From the NCBI RefSeq assembly GCF_002104995.1, contig NW_024468250.1, positions 1,364,001-1,428,000 of the forward strand: a stretch of 64,000 nucleotides of DNA, in the 5' to 3' direction. The notes beneath the pieces were generated by a model. It was not told the DNA's origin, made no database searches, and saw only the letters and a list, made by a program, of their open reading frames with translations. Numbering within the stretch: the stretch's first letter is position 1; each line of letters starts with the position of its first letter. This document shows, piece by piece, positions 10,945 through 19,881 of this stretch. A program made the position numbers and the translations under genes. This DNA comes from Linderina pennispora. Its lineage: Eukaryota > Kickxellomycota > Kickxellomycetes > Kickxellales > Kickxellaceae.

Positions 10945-11775
10945 GTGGCGCGATATGAATGAGTGATGCTCTCCTCCTTGCAGTAGCCCAGGTCCTTAGC
11001 CTCTCCCGCCGAACGTGTTTGCCAGCCAGTGCAAGAGCTCCACCATTTAATTTTCTTTCTTCATTTCTCTCCTATTTGTGTCGAATATTCTCCCCAGATG
11101 ATGACTACATCCAAACTCAGCACTGTGTCTGGAGCTACTGCATATTTGCATGTCAGCCCTGTGTATCGGAAGTGGCCCTTTCTTTCCAGGCACCTACTGC
11201 TGCCTGACACCGTGCCAGGGAACATACTCTAACTATGATCTTGCCGATCAGCACAATGCCATTCGTGACTGGGAAGGTACTCATATTGGCAACTGCGCCT
11301 TCCATTCCGCATTGCGCTCTTCCAATCCCTCTTTCAGCGCATCGTCTGTTTGTATCTGTGCGCTGCTGATTTGCCAGTGCCACCCGGGGATTGTCCTGTC
11401 CAGCTTACCTGCACTGTAGGCGGTTTCTACAGTCAACAACCAACAGCAGACTAATGCGAGCCACGGATCCATGCTTGGTGGGAGCGATTTACGAGTCACG
11501 CAACTTCGCAGCTGGTGCGGCTGGGTCAAGATGAGTTTTACACTCTGGCTGGCTTATCGCTACCAATCGCTGCAGAGTGAGGACGGGCCCTACTCTTCGC
11601 AGCTGCTATGGTTCGCGGTGGGTATATGCGCTGAGGGGCTCTTCGGCTATCTCATCTTTCGTTCTTTTACAGATGTGCTTCTGATCCCCTTTTTCTGTAT
11701 AATTGTTTTTCACGTTAGCACACCTCTTCATATTCGTCTCCAATGAACTCTGCACCGAAGGACGTGGCTCAGGCC
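10945..11775 (+). other. Intergenic region before transporter relic
   Basis: About 830 bp. Some short open frames occur (for example around 11471-11560), but none shows similarity I recognise. It may hold eroded 5' exons of the oligopeptide-transporter relic that follows. Confidence 0.35.
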
Positions 11776-12906
11776 AGCCACTAGTACACAGCGAGTCTTG
11801 ATGGCGACACACTCAACGGAGTCCCTATCGATGCGCGCCGCATGATCGATGCAGCAGTCTCTAAAACCGACGACCCATCAACTCCCTCGCTCACATTCCG
11901 CGCCCTGCTGCTGGGCGGGATATTCTCGGCTGTCCTCGCCTTTGTCAACGTTTATTACTGGTTCCGTAGCAACCCCATTACGCTTGGCATTCCGGTGGTG
12001 CAGTTACTGAGTTTGCCGGCTGGCTGGATTCTATCTTTCGTTCTGCTGACACGGCAGTTCAACACATTTGGCATCCGCTGGTCGCTGAACCCTGGCCCCT
12101 TTTCAACTAAAGAACATGTTCTGATATCGGTCATGGCCAACGCCAGCACGGGCGTCGCCTATGCCCTGGACATCGTTGTCGTGCGCCGGTTCTGGATTGG
12201 CCAGCCGACATACACCTCCAGCTTTAAGATGTTCGGATACATCACAGTCAAGCAGGGTCTTATGCTGACCAAGGACCAGAAGCTCGGGTACTACATGCGC
12301 GTGCCGCCTCGCCACTTCTCCATCTGCCAGGTTTTGGGTACTGTGGTTGCCGTATTTGTGCAGCTAGGGCGCCACCTCCTGGCTGATGGAAACTGTCAAG
12401 GGTATCTGTACCGACGCCGGGTTCCCATTCACCTGCCGGCAGGGCGTCTTGTTCTACTCGACCATGGTCCTGTGGGGTGACATTAGCCCCGAGCGTCAGT
12501 TCTCTGGCAAGTACCAATCGCTGTACTATATGTTCTTCGTCGGCGTAGCTCTGCCTATCCCCTTCTGGCTGCTTCAAAGGCGGTACTCGAAGAGCATCTG
12601 GAGGCATGTCAATATATCTGCGATGCTGACATACATTGAGTATATGCCAAATTCGCATACAAACAACTTCGTCATGTTCACGCTGTTTTGTTTTATCTTC
12701 AACTTTTTGCTCATGAAGTACCGCTATGCGTGGTGGTCAAAGTACAACTTCGCGCTGACTGCAGCTCTCGACAGTGGGTTGGCCATATCCGGAATCATCG
12801 GGGGGTTTTTGCATTACAGAATGTCAAGGTCGTGTGGGCTGGAAACAGAAATCATTGCCTACTGAGCAAGATGTCGTTCAACGATGCTACGCAGCAGCGC
12901 AGCTGA
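11776..12906 (+). pseudogene. Oligopeptide transporter (OPT family), internally deleted and frameshifted
   Basis: OPT proteins are proton-coupled peptide/metal-chelate importers of about 750 residues or more with the diagnostic SLNPGPF...KEHVLI motif, seen here as SLNPGPFSTKEHVLISVMAN. The N-terminal part (11842-12200) then jumps in frame to a late-family segment (FGYITVKQGLMLTKDQKLGY), so several hundred central residues with many membrane spans are missing. One extra G in GGG (12367-12369) and a base missing from the G run at 12799-12804 shift the frame. The C-terminal segment ends with FALQNVKVVWAGN in the alternative frame at about 12905. A stop codon sits just upstream of the conserved N-terminus (near 11781). 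The deletion cannot be explained by homopolymer miscalling, so I call a relic; a collapsed assembly of two copies is the alternative. Confidence 0.75.
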
Positions 12907-13817
12907 GTTACTGCTCGCAGCTTGGTTCACTGGTAAGTTAATTTTCTGGTTATGTAGCAAATGGTATATCTTGACCACTTCATCGCCAGCACGTTGTGTA
13001 TGCCGATCTCCAAGTGTTAGTACACTCAGATGCCACCATGGCCAAAACCAAAACCCCACATGTCTGAGCTCAAGGAGGCCAGCTGGCGTCCCTTTCCTCC
13101 TCAGTTCAATACTATAAAGGCTAATAAACCCCGTCTCTTTCAGGGCTACGCGATCAATATTGCAGGGTCCACTATTCAGATTCAGACGTCTGCCACATTC
13201 GCATCAGTTCGGGCTGCTATTGACGGATCTTGATTTGGCATAAATTGCTTTGGTCAATTGGCACACCACAGACAGTGCTTGATGCGCTGCGAAGAGATCG
13301 AGCTCAAAGCACCGGAATTTACCAAGCGCAAGGCACGTCATCCGTGAAGTGCCGTGTGGGAATTGCCAGTACATGTGGTGGCGGTTCACATTAGCCTGCA
13401 CGAGCAAGAGCACGCTGGTTTTCCATGTGGCAATTGGCTTGCTTCTAAAAATAAGGCGACATTTTTGTGGAAAAAGCACGTTGCTTTGTAGCTAGATTGC
13501 CAGTATTCGCTACGCAGCCCTCGATGCCCAGAATGATTATTTTGGTTGGCCTCAAGTCTGCCGCAAAAATGAACACGTTTTCCAAATATGCTACGCCTTG
13601 AAGCCAGCCAATGCGGATTTTCGCAGGTGTGAATACGGCGAAGATTTCGTGCCTTTTTGCATGACAACACAAGTCTCATTGCATTCAATATTTGACTGCC
13701 AGTCTCTTTGGCATTTAAATTCAGCTGCGACAGAGTAGAGTGAACAGGCTCCTTTACTCACTCCATCTTTACTCCATCTCACCCACACCATTTGCATATA
13801 CATACCCACCTTTTTTT
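12907..13817 (+). other. Gap between transporter relic and first AA9 gene
   Basis: About 910 bp, visibly richer in A/T than the housekeeping regions. A short open stretch at 13030-13233 (ELKEASWRPFPPQF...) has intron-like pyrimidine tracts around it, but I recognise no family. Otherwise nothing supportable. Confidence 0.35.
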
Positions 13818-13833
13818 TTTTTTGGCTGGTCCA
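13818..13833 (+). promoter_or_regulatory. Shared leader element of the AA9 pair, copy 1
   Basis: TTTTTGGCTGGTCCAA occurs 19 nt before the AA9-1 start and again 23 nt before the AA9-2 start, while the surrounding sequence differs. It may be a conserved leader or promoter element, or simply residual identity from the duplication. Confidence 0.45.
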
Positions 13834-13852
13834 ACCTGTATCTACTTGCACT

Positions 13853-14787
13853 ATGAAGGCATCATCCATCTTCACAACAGCGTCCACGCTTATCGCTGGC
13901 CTTGCTTCGATGGTTAGCGGCCACACATACCTAAGCCATATCTATCCTAATGGAAAGCGGTATGCCGAGGGCGCCTGTATCTACCCTACGACAATAATCG
14001 CGCCAACCCTGTCATTGGCCCAGACTCGAAGTCCATGACATGCGGTATTTCGGGCTACAACAACTCGACTAACGAAATTTGCCCTGTCAAGGCAGGTTCT
14101 ACCATGACCATTGAGTGGCATCGCTATAACGATACGATGGAGGACTATGTGCTTACACATAACCACATGGGTCCATGCCTTGTGTACATGGCACCAAAGG
14201 ATAGCCGTGGCCACGGCGATGTGTGGTTCAAGATCTTCGAGGATGGCTACGACCCCAAAACCAAAAAGTGGTGTGCCCAGAAGGTCATTGACAACCACGG
14301 CAAGATCGATATCAAGCTGCCTGCTGACATCAAGGCTGGCGACTATCTGCTGCGCACTGAGATTATCGCGCTCCACAATGCGGCCGACATCAACGGTGCA
14401 CAGTACTATCCAAACTGTGCTCAGCTCCGGGTCACTGACGGTGGGTCTTCCACCCCAAAGGGCTACGCCATTCCTGGAGTCTACAAGAAAACCGACCCAG
14501 GAATCCACTTTGACCTGAAGACCCCCTTTACGTCGTATCCCATTCCTGGTCCGCCGCTGTACCAGGGGAGCAGCCAGACTATGCCTGCGGGGTCTTCCGA
14601 TAGTGGACCGGCAAAGGCTGGCCCCTCGTGCACCAAGGGTGCCAGCAAACAGACCCCCTTGGCTCATACTGCGATGGGCAGATACTCTACTGCTCCAGCT
14701 AAGCCCTCAGCCACCAGCGATAGCCCGCAGACAGTAACAGTGACGGCACAGAGGACAGTCACACAGTTCATCACTGTAAAGCCGTAA
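13853..14787 (+). CDS. AA9 lytic polysaccharide monooxygenase, copy 1 (secreted)
   Basis: Secreted copper oxidase cleaving cellulose or other beta-glucans. A signal peptide (about 1-22, MKASSIFTTASTLIAGLASM) ends just before HTYL, so the mature N-terminal His of the copper brace is correctly placed. The second His is in HNHMGPCLVYMA and the axial Tyr in GAQYYPNC. The family signatures GHGDVWFKI, AIPGVYKKTDPGI and SYPIPGPPLY are all present. The C-terminus is a Ser/Thr/Pro-rich tail without a cellulose-binding module or clear GPI signal. One C is missing from the CCC at 13984-13986 (expected ...IYPYDNNRANP); restoring it gives 311 residues. No intron. The closest relative visible here is the next AA9 gene 1.4 kb downstream. 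Confidence 0.88.
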
Positions 14788-16031
14788 TACATCACTATGT
14801 AGCTCTCTATGACCGATTCAAGCTATAAACTTGTGACGATAGCGATAGTCTAGCAGGGTGGTTTTGTCCACAGTTGGATCTGTGAGAACAGGTGGAATAT
14901 TCGTGGACATGCATTCTTGACATGAAATATAGGCATGGGCTCGCTGGGTGTCTCATGCGACCCAAATACACTAAGTCGCATGCACTTCTAGAGACCTGCC
15001 CAGTGACCAAACGCAGAGTTGGCGGTGTACATCTGCTGCCGCTTGTTGCCGCACATGGTAGGGGGTGGTCGGTGTTCATGAAAAATTGGCCTGTCTGGTT
15101 CTCAGTAAAGAAAGTGTACAAACAGAATGGCCGGCTTGGTGCTGCACATGCATGCATGTGCAGCAATTCCTAGGTGCTCCATGTCGCTTGTTTCCCAGAA
15201 AATCGGGGTGTAGTCGGCAGCTGCAATGCGGGTGCCAGAATGAGGGGCTGGATGCAATGCAGATCGGCAGACCATGCGTTAGTCAGATTCCGAGGAAGCA
15301 GCGAACATCATGGATCCGAGGTCTCCCTGATTCCATGGAAGCAACACTACATGGCCACCACTAACGACACGGTGTATTTTTGGCAACAGAAACAGCCTTC
15401 AGAACCCCTGGAGCCTTGAACCTTCTATTTTTGCCAACTGACGTGGCATCCCTTTTACTTTGTACCTCCCTTCGCTCGCTCTGGTTTTACTTTAGTCGGT
15501 GCTAAAGTAGACAAAGTAGAAAAATCAGGCTTTGTATCTATACTTGCCTCTGCCGCATTGGGTTCCACATACATAGTGCGACAGCTAATACGCACTTTGG
15601 CGGTGCATGGGTTGCTTTGCTCGGGCATAGGAGCAGAAGCCGAAAACTTTGATTGCCCAAACGACGCCCATTGCCGTACATGTGTCAGCAGCGCGCATTT
15701 CCGAAAGCAAGGAAATAGCTCAGACTTGAATGGAATTTCCTGAGCAGTTCCCAAATAAACACCCACGAGCCTGTCAACCAGACTGATATCTGTTGAGGCA
15801 TTTTAAAACACGTATTTTTAGTAAATTTCCCTTTTGACAATCCAAACCACATGGCAGAACCTGCACAACGCAAAGAAAAAAAAGATCTTTCTGGCGGTTT
15901 GAATTGGATTGCGAAAATATGTGTGCTAGCTGGCTGCACAATATTATCCTAGACAATACTGCTAATCGACAATGCCAAAGTCACGTCAGTGGTGTGTGTA
16001 TCTTTCGCTCCTGCGAGCACCAGCGGAATTG
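14788..16031 (+). other. Spacer between the two AA9 genes
   Basis: About 1.2 kb with no open frame that resembles a protein family. It contains one perfect 26-bp palindrome (listed separately) and otherwise mixed, moderately A/T-rich sequence. It must include the AA9-2 promoter. Confidence 0.45.
15140..15165. repeat. Perfect 26-bp palindrome between the AA9 genes
   Basis: The half-site is TGCTGCACATGCA followed directly by its reverse complement, with no spacer; every one of the 13 base pairs matches. It lies about 1 kb upstream of AA9-2 and 350 bp downstream of AA9-1. It could be a dimeric regulator site or a hairpin-prone scar. Confidence 0.85.
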
Positions 16032-16038
16032 TATAAAG
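16032..16038 (+). promoter_or_regulatory. TATA box candidate of AA9 copy 2
   Basis: TATAAAG lies 117 nt upstream of the AA9-2 start codon, a normal TATA-to-ATG distance in fungi. Confidence 0.45.
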
Positions 16039-16115
16039 CGAATTGACAGACACCGGGCTTCCAGTATTCGGCATCGCAACCTTCTACTCACGATTTTATC
16101 CCTTACCCAATTGCA

Positions 16116-16131
16116 TTTTTGGCTGGTCCAA
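16116..16131 (+). promoter_or_regulatory. Shared leader element of the AA9 pair, copy 2
   Basis: Exact second copy of TTTTTGGCTGGTCCAA, 23 nt before the AA9-2 start codon. Confidence 0.45.
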
Positions 16132-16154
16132 ACATCTTTCACGCACTGCAAAAA

Positions 16155-17015
16155 ATGAAATTCCTCTCTGCACTCACATACGCTCCATTCCTGCTGACGG
16201 GGCTCGCCTCAGTGGCGAATGCGCACACGTACTTGCGCAACCTCACGATGAACGGTGTAAAATACACCGAGGGTCAGTGCATTCTGCCGTATGTGGGCGA
16301 CCGGATTCAGCCAGTCTTGAATCCGACTAGCCAGGACATGATGTGCCGGACGCAGGACAAGAATCTGACAGCCTCGATGACGTGCCCGATCAAGGCCGGC
16401 TCGACAATCACGGTTGAGTGGCACTGGCTCGAGGACTTCCCGAACGATGTGATTTCGTTCAACCATCTGGGTCCGTGCATCGCCTACATGGCGCCTCTGG
16501 AAAGCAAGGGCCACGGCGATGTGTGGTTCAAGATCTTCGAGGAGGGCTATGACCCCGCGACAAAGAAGTGGTGTGTGGACAAGATCCGCGAGAAGGCTGC
16601 GCACGGCCAGTGGAACATCACTATCCCCGCGGATATCAAGCCTGGGGACTATATGATCAGAACAGAGATCATTGCCCTGCACGAGGCATACAGAGAGAAC
16701 GGCGCGCAGTACTATCCCAACTGCATCCAGGCGCGTATCCAGGGAAGCGGCAGTGCTACGCCCAAGGGATATGCAATTCCGGGAATCTACAATGCAACTG
16801 ATGCAGGCATTATGTTTGATCTCAAGAAGCCGTACACGTCGTACCCGATCCCGGGCCCGCCGCTGTACAAGAGCGGCAGTGCCGACACTAACCAGAGGGT
16901 TGCATATTCATCGCAGGCTGGCACACCGACTCCGACACCTACTGCTGTTCCGTATGCGACACAGTCAAAGGTGTATGCTGCCACCTCATCAGCCGTCCAC
17001 AGGTGCGCCGCTTGA
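16155..17015 (+). CDS. AA9 lytic polysaccharide monooxygenase, copy 2 (secreted)
   Basis: Paralogue of the preceding AA9 gene, 286 residues, with an intact frame. The signal peptide (MKFLSALTYAPFLLTGLASV) is followed by ANA|HTYL, exposing the copper-binding His. The second His is in FNHLGPCIAYMA and the Tyr ligand in GAQYYPNC. GHGDVWFKIFEEGYDP and SYPIPGPPLYKSG match copy 1 almost exactly. Asn-glycosylation sequons occur at NLTAS and NITIP. The C-terminal tail is short and Thr/Pro-rich (GTPTPTPTAV); no carbohydrate-binding module is seen. Strong identity in the catalytic core with a divergent surface and tail fits a tandem duplication followed by divergence of substrate range. No intron. Confidence 0.93.
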   Translation: MKFLSALTYAPFLLTGLASVANAHTYLRNLTMNGVKYTEGQCILPYVGDRIQPVLNPTSQDMMCRTQDKNLTASMTCPIKAGSTITVEWHWLEDFPNDVISFNHLGPCIAYMAPLESKGHGDVWFKIFEEGYDPATKKWCVDKIREKAAHGQWNITIPADIKPGDYMIRTEIIALHEAYRENGAQYYPNCIQARIQGSGSATPKGYAIPGIYNATDAGIMFDLKKPYTSYPIPGPPLYKSGSADTNQRVAYSSQAGTPTPTPTAVPYATQSKVYAATSSAVHRCAA

Positions 17016-17314
17016 AATGCATTTATTATAACGAAGTGTTCAGGAATACAACGTCTATTTAACCAAATCTGATGCTGCAGCTGCAAGGAACATTCTTGCG
17101 GCATTCATGCATGAGTGGCTGTTGGCTCCAGCGTGCCAATTATCGATACCAGCACCTGCATGATGTCTAGATCCAGCAGCCTGCTCAATGCAGGGCAGTC
17201 AGACAATGCTTATCACGATCAGTGCTCAAGAGCTCTGTTGATCAGCAGCAACGGCACTGCGTTTGGAGCCCTTCTCTTCAATGGTTCAGACACGCTCTTC
17301 TCATAGTCTCCTCC

Positions 17315-18220
17315 ATGCCAGGCTTTCTAGTCGGATTCCATCCAAATTCACTAGTTCTCTGTGGATTTACTATTTACATAGCTTCAGCAGCAATATCCAC
17401 AGCAGTGTTACTCATCGGCACCAAAATGGTGTATACAAAGCCATCGCTGTGGCGGAACTTTGTGTTTCAAATACTCTTGCTGATCCAGATCCCCAGCGTC
17501 ATTCGGTTCACGGTCCGTGCGGTGACGATCAAAAGCACGCTGACAAACGAGGCCGTGTGCCGAGCATTGGGGGGCGATAAACCACATCTCAGCGCTGCTG
17601 CCTGCATACATGGCAGTCTACTGTGTCGTGTATTTGCAGATGATCACGGTATACTGGGTGTCGATGGAGAAGCAATGGCCGCATGTGCTTTTGCTTGGCA
17701 GCAGTGCGTTGTGTATCATTGTGCCGAACATCGTGTACTTGTGCTTGAGCTGGCAGAGGCTAGGGCTGCCGTCGGATTGCGAAGAGCCACTTGTACCCAC
17801 CAAACGCGATTTTGTGTTCAGGATTCTGACAATGTCGGTGTGGACGTATATTCCCGGCGTGGTTGGAATCTGCTCGATGGCGATGTGCATATTGTGCGGA
17901 CGACACACAAGACCAGTCGGACAATGGGAGCGGCCAATGCAGAGTGGGCTGGCTCGAATCTTCTGGCAAAGCGGCACGGAAACGCGATGCTGCTAAACCG
18001 CACACTGTATGTGGTCGTGGTACTGCCAGTGACACCGGTCCTGGACCTGTGGTTCAACCAGGCGCTAGTCATTGTCCGGTACTATTCGCAAAAGAAAATG
18101 CTGGCCATGGAGTACGTTAATTCTGGGCTGTTTTCGCTGATGGCGGTGTTCCTGGGGACATCGTTCTTTATCAATCCTGGTGTGAGGCAGCAGTTACGCG
18201 AGCAATTCAGGCCCAGATAA
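17315..18220 (+). pseudogene. 7TM receptor-like protein, frameshifted copy A1
   Basis: Same family as the receptor array at 33.6-41.0 kb. Family landmarks visible in different frames: RNFVFQILLLIQI (TM2 entry), EAVCRAL, YCVVYLQMITVYW, LPVTPVLDLWFNQALVIVRYYSQ, EYVNSGLFSLM and FFINPGV. One extra G in the six-G run near 17570-17575 and one missing base near 17884 shift the frame in the middle; they cancel, giving 301 codons. The start at 17315 lacks the longer N-terminus of intact paralogues. It could be a working gene with two sequencing errors or a recent pseudogene; I lean to pseudogene only weakly. Confidence 0.6.
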
Positions 18221-18640
18221 AATGGTGTGCGTGGGCTCTGTGGAGCTGAATGTGCCAGGCAAGCGGTGTGGCTGGGCTGATTGCCAGGCACGGTAGGAGA
18301 AAACGATACTCGCTAATATCCTTCCAAGGTTCAGCAATACACGATGAGCCGGCCGCAAAGTATCGCTCTGGGGTAGGGAGTCCAGGCAGGTGCATGGATG
18401 CTTAGGACTGCATGGAACCTGCAGGCGAATGATCCGTCTGATCTAGGCTCTAAGCACAGAAATGCGCTGGCCGTAAGAAAGGCGTGGCATAAACCCAAGG
18501 ATATTTAGTAAAAAGGAGGATTGCGAGATTTGAAATTCAGTTCAGGAGCATATTTGCAAAGCAGGAGCACATTCCATTGCACAGTTTTTCTATTCTCGCT
18601 TACCTAATTTCTACATTTTTCAGCACACTTTGGTTCATGT
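18221..18640 (+). other. Spacer between receptor copies A1 and A2
   Basis: 420 bp with no gene. A pyrimidine-rich stretch ending TTTTTCAG (18616-18623) just before the next start could be a leader intron acceptor. Confidence 0.4.
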
Positions 18641-19654
18641 ATGGATGAGCAAGGATGGATAAGAGACAAGCGAGGGTCGCCGATGATCAAAGACTATCCA
18701 GAGTATCTGCACACATTATCGCTGGTGATGTTCATACTGGCGGCGACAGTAGGGTTCCTGGGGCTTGTGTTCGGGCTAGTGGTAATACAGATGAACAGGA
18801 AAATCTGGAAAAACACGATATTCCGTGTTCTGGTTGTGGTGCAGGCGATCAACGGGATCCGGTTCACACTGGCGACACTGATAACGGTGCCACATGTTAA
18901 AGGCACAGATGCTATGTGCCGGGTGATTCTTTTTGTGTGCGGAGTGACGACAATGCTGCCGATATACCTGACGACATTCTGTGTTGTGTACATACAGCTG
19001 CTGGTGATCCACCAGATATCGCCGTCGAAGCGTCGGACAGCCCGGATAAGCATGCTGACATTCGGCGTGCTGTGTTCGGTGGTCCCACAGTCGATATTCC
19101 TGTTTCTGTCGCACCGCGCCATGGACATTACATCGTTCTGCTATCTCCCGCTGATCCCGACCAAGCGACAATTCATCGCGATCACACTGTCGTACTCAAT
19201 ATGGAGTCTGATTCCGGGCATCGTGGGGCTAGTTAGCATGGGGATGACTTTGTGGCATGTGTTCCGGACATCGCGGCGGGTGAGCCAGTTGCTGATCGCC
19301 ACCAGCAGGCAGACGGATGGCATGGATTTCGAACTGGCGCGACACAGCAACACACTGCTGCTGAACAAGACAATGTGGACGGTAGTGTGGTTCCCGGTGG
19401 CGCCAATTCTGGCAGAGTGGTTCAACGTCATCCGACTGCCACTGAACTATTACGAGCACGATGTGGATAACTGGAGAGAGTACCTGGCGATTGCGCTGGC
19501 ATGCTCAATTTCGTTTGTGCTTGGGATTGCGATTGTGGTGAATCCGGCGGTCCGGGCAGTGGTTAGCGAGCGGAGGCATCGGCGGCAGCGGGAGAAGCTC
19601 GAGGCAGAGGCCAGCATGGTGGCATCGGTGTCAGTGCATTCGATGGTATTGTAG
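18641..19654 (+). CDS. Putative 7TM G-protein-coupled receptor A2
   Basis: Intact 337-residue membrane protein with seven hydrophobic segments (about 25-48, 58-80, 95-120, 133-155, 175-200, 238-262, 275-300). A Cys before TM3 (AMCRVI) and one in the second outer loop (SFCYLP) are placed as in the conserved GPCR disulfide. Other family marks are KIWKNTIFR, VVYIQLLVIHQISP, VFRTSRRV after TM5, TVVWFPVAPI (TM6) and VNPAVR (end of TM7). I do not recognise a named fungal receptor class; the layout recalls cAMP-receptor/Git3-like proteins, but that is inference. An ATG four bases upstream opens a three-codon uORF (ATG TAT GGA TGA) that overlaps the start. The ligand is unknown. Confidence 0.75.
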   Translation: MDEQGWIRDKRGSPMIKDYPEYLHTLSLVMFILAATVGFLGLVFGLVVIQMNRKIWKNTIFRVLVVVQAINGIRFTLATLITVPHVKGTDAMCRVILFVCGVTTMLPIYLTTFCVVYIQLLVIHQISPSKRRTARISMLTFGVLCSVVPQSIFLFLSHRAMDITSFCYLPLIPTKRQFIAITLSYSIWSLIPGIVGLVSMGMTLWHVFRTSRRVSQLLIATSRQTDGMDFELARHSNTLLLNKTMWTVVWFPVAPILAEWFNVIRLPLNYYEHDVDNWREYLAIALACSISFVLGIAIVVNPAVRAVVSERRHRRQREKLEAEASMVASVSVHSMVL

Positions 19655-19881
19655 CCACGGGACCAGGAGGTGTCAGGTGGCAGCTATCCTGCCAAGGCCT
19701 TTTTGCGGTGCGACTGGGTTGATGAACCGCTTAGATTTTTATCCTAATGGCATTTGCTTATTTTTTTTCTCCAAAGCACAGTTAGTCCGAATTGGCAATT
19801 AGCCACTGGATTCTTTTTCTTTTCTCTTTTTTCCCACCTTTCAAACATTCAGTTTTTACTTTTCTGTTTCGAAGAGCACCG

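Noticed and set aside
12907-13852. Possible transposon remnants in the A/T-rich gap
   Set aside because: No terminal inverted repeats, target duplications or transposase-like protein could be seen.
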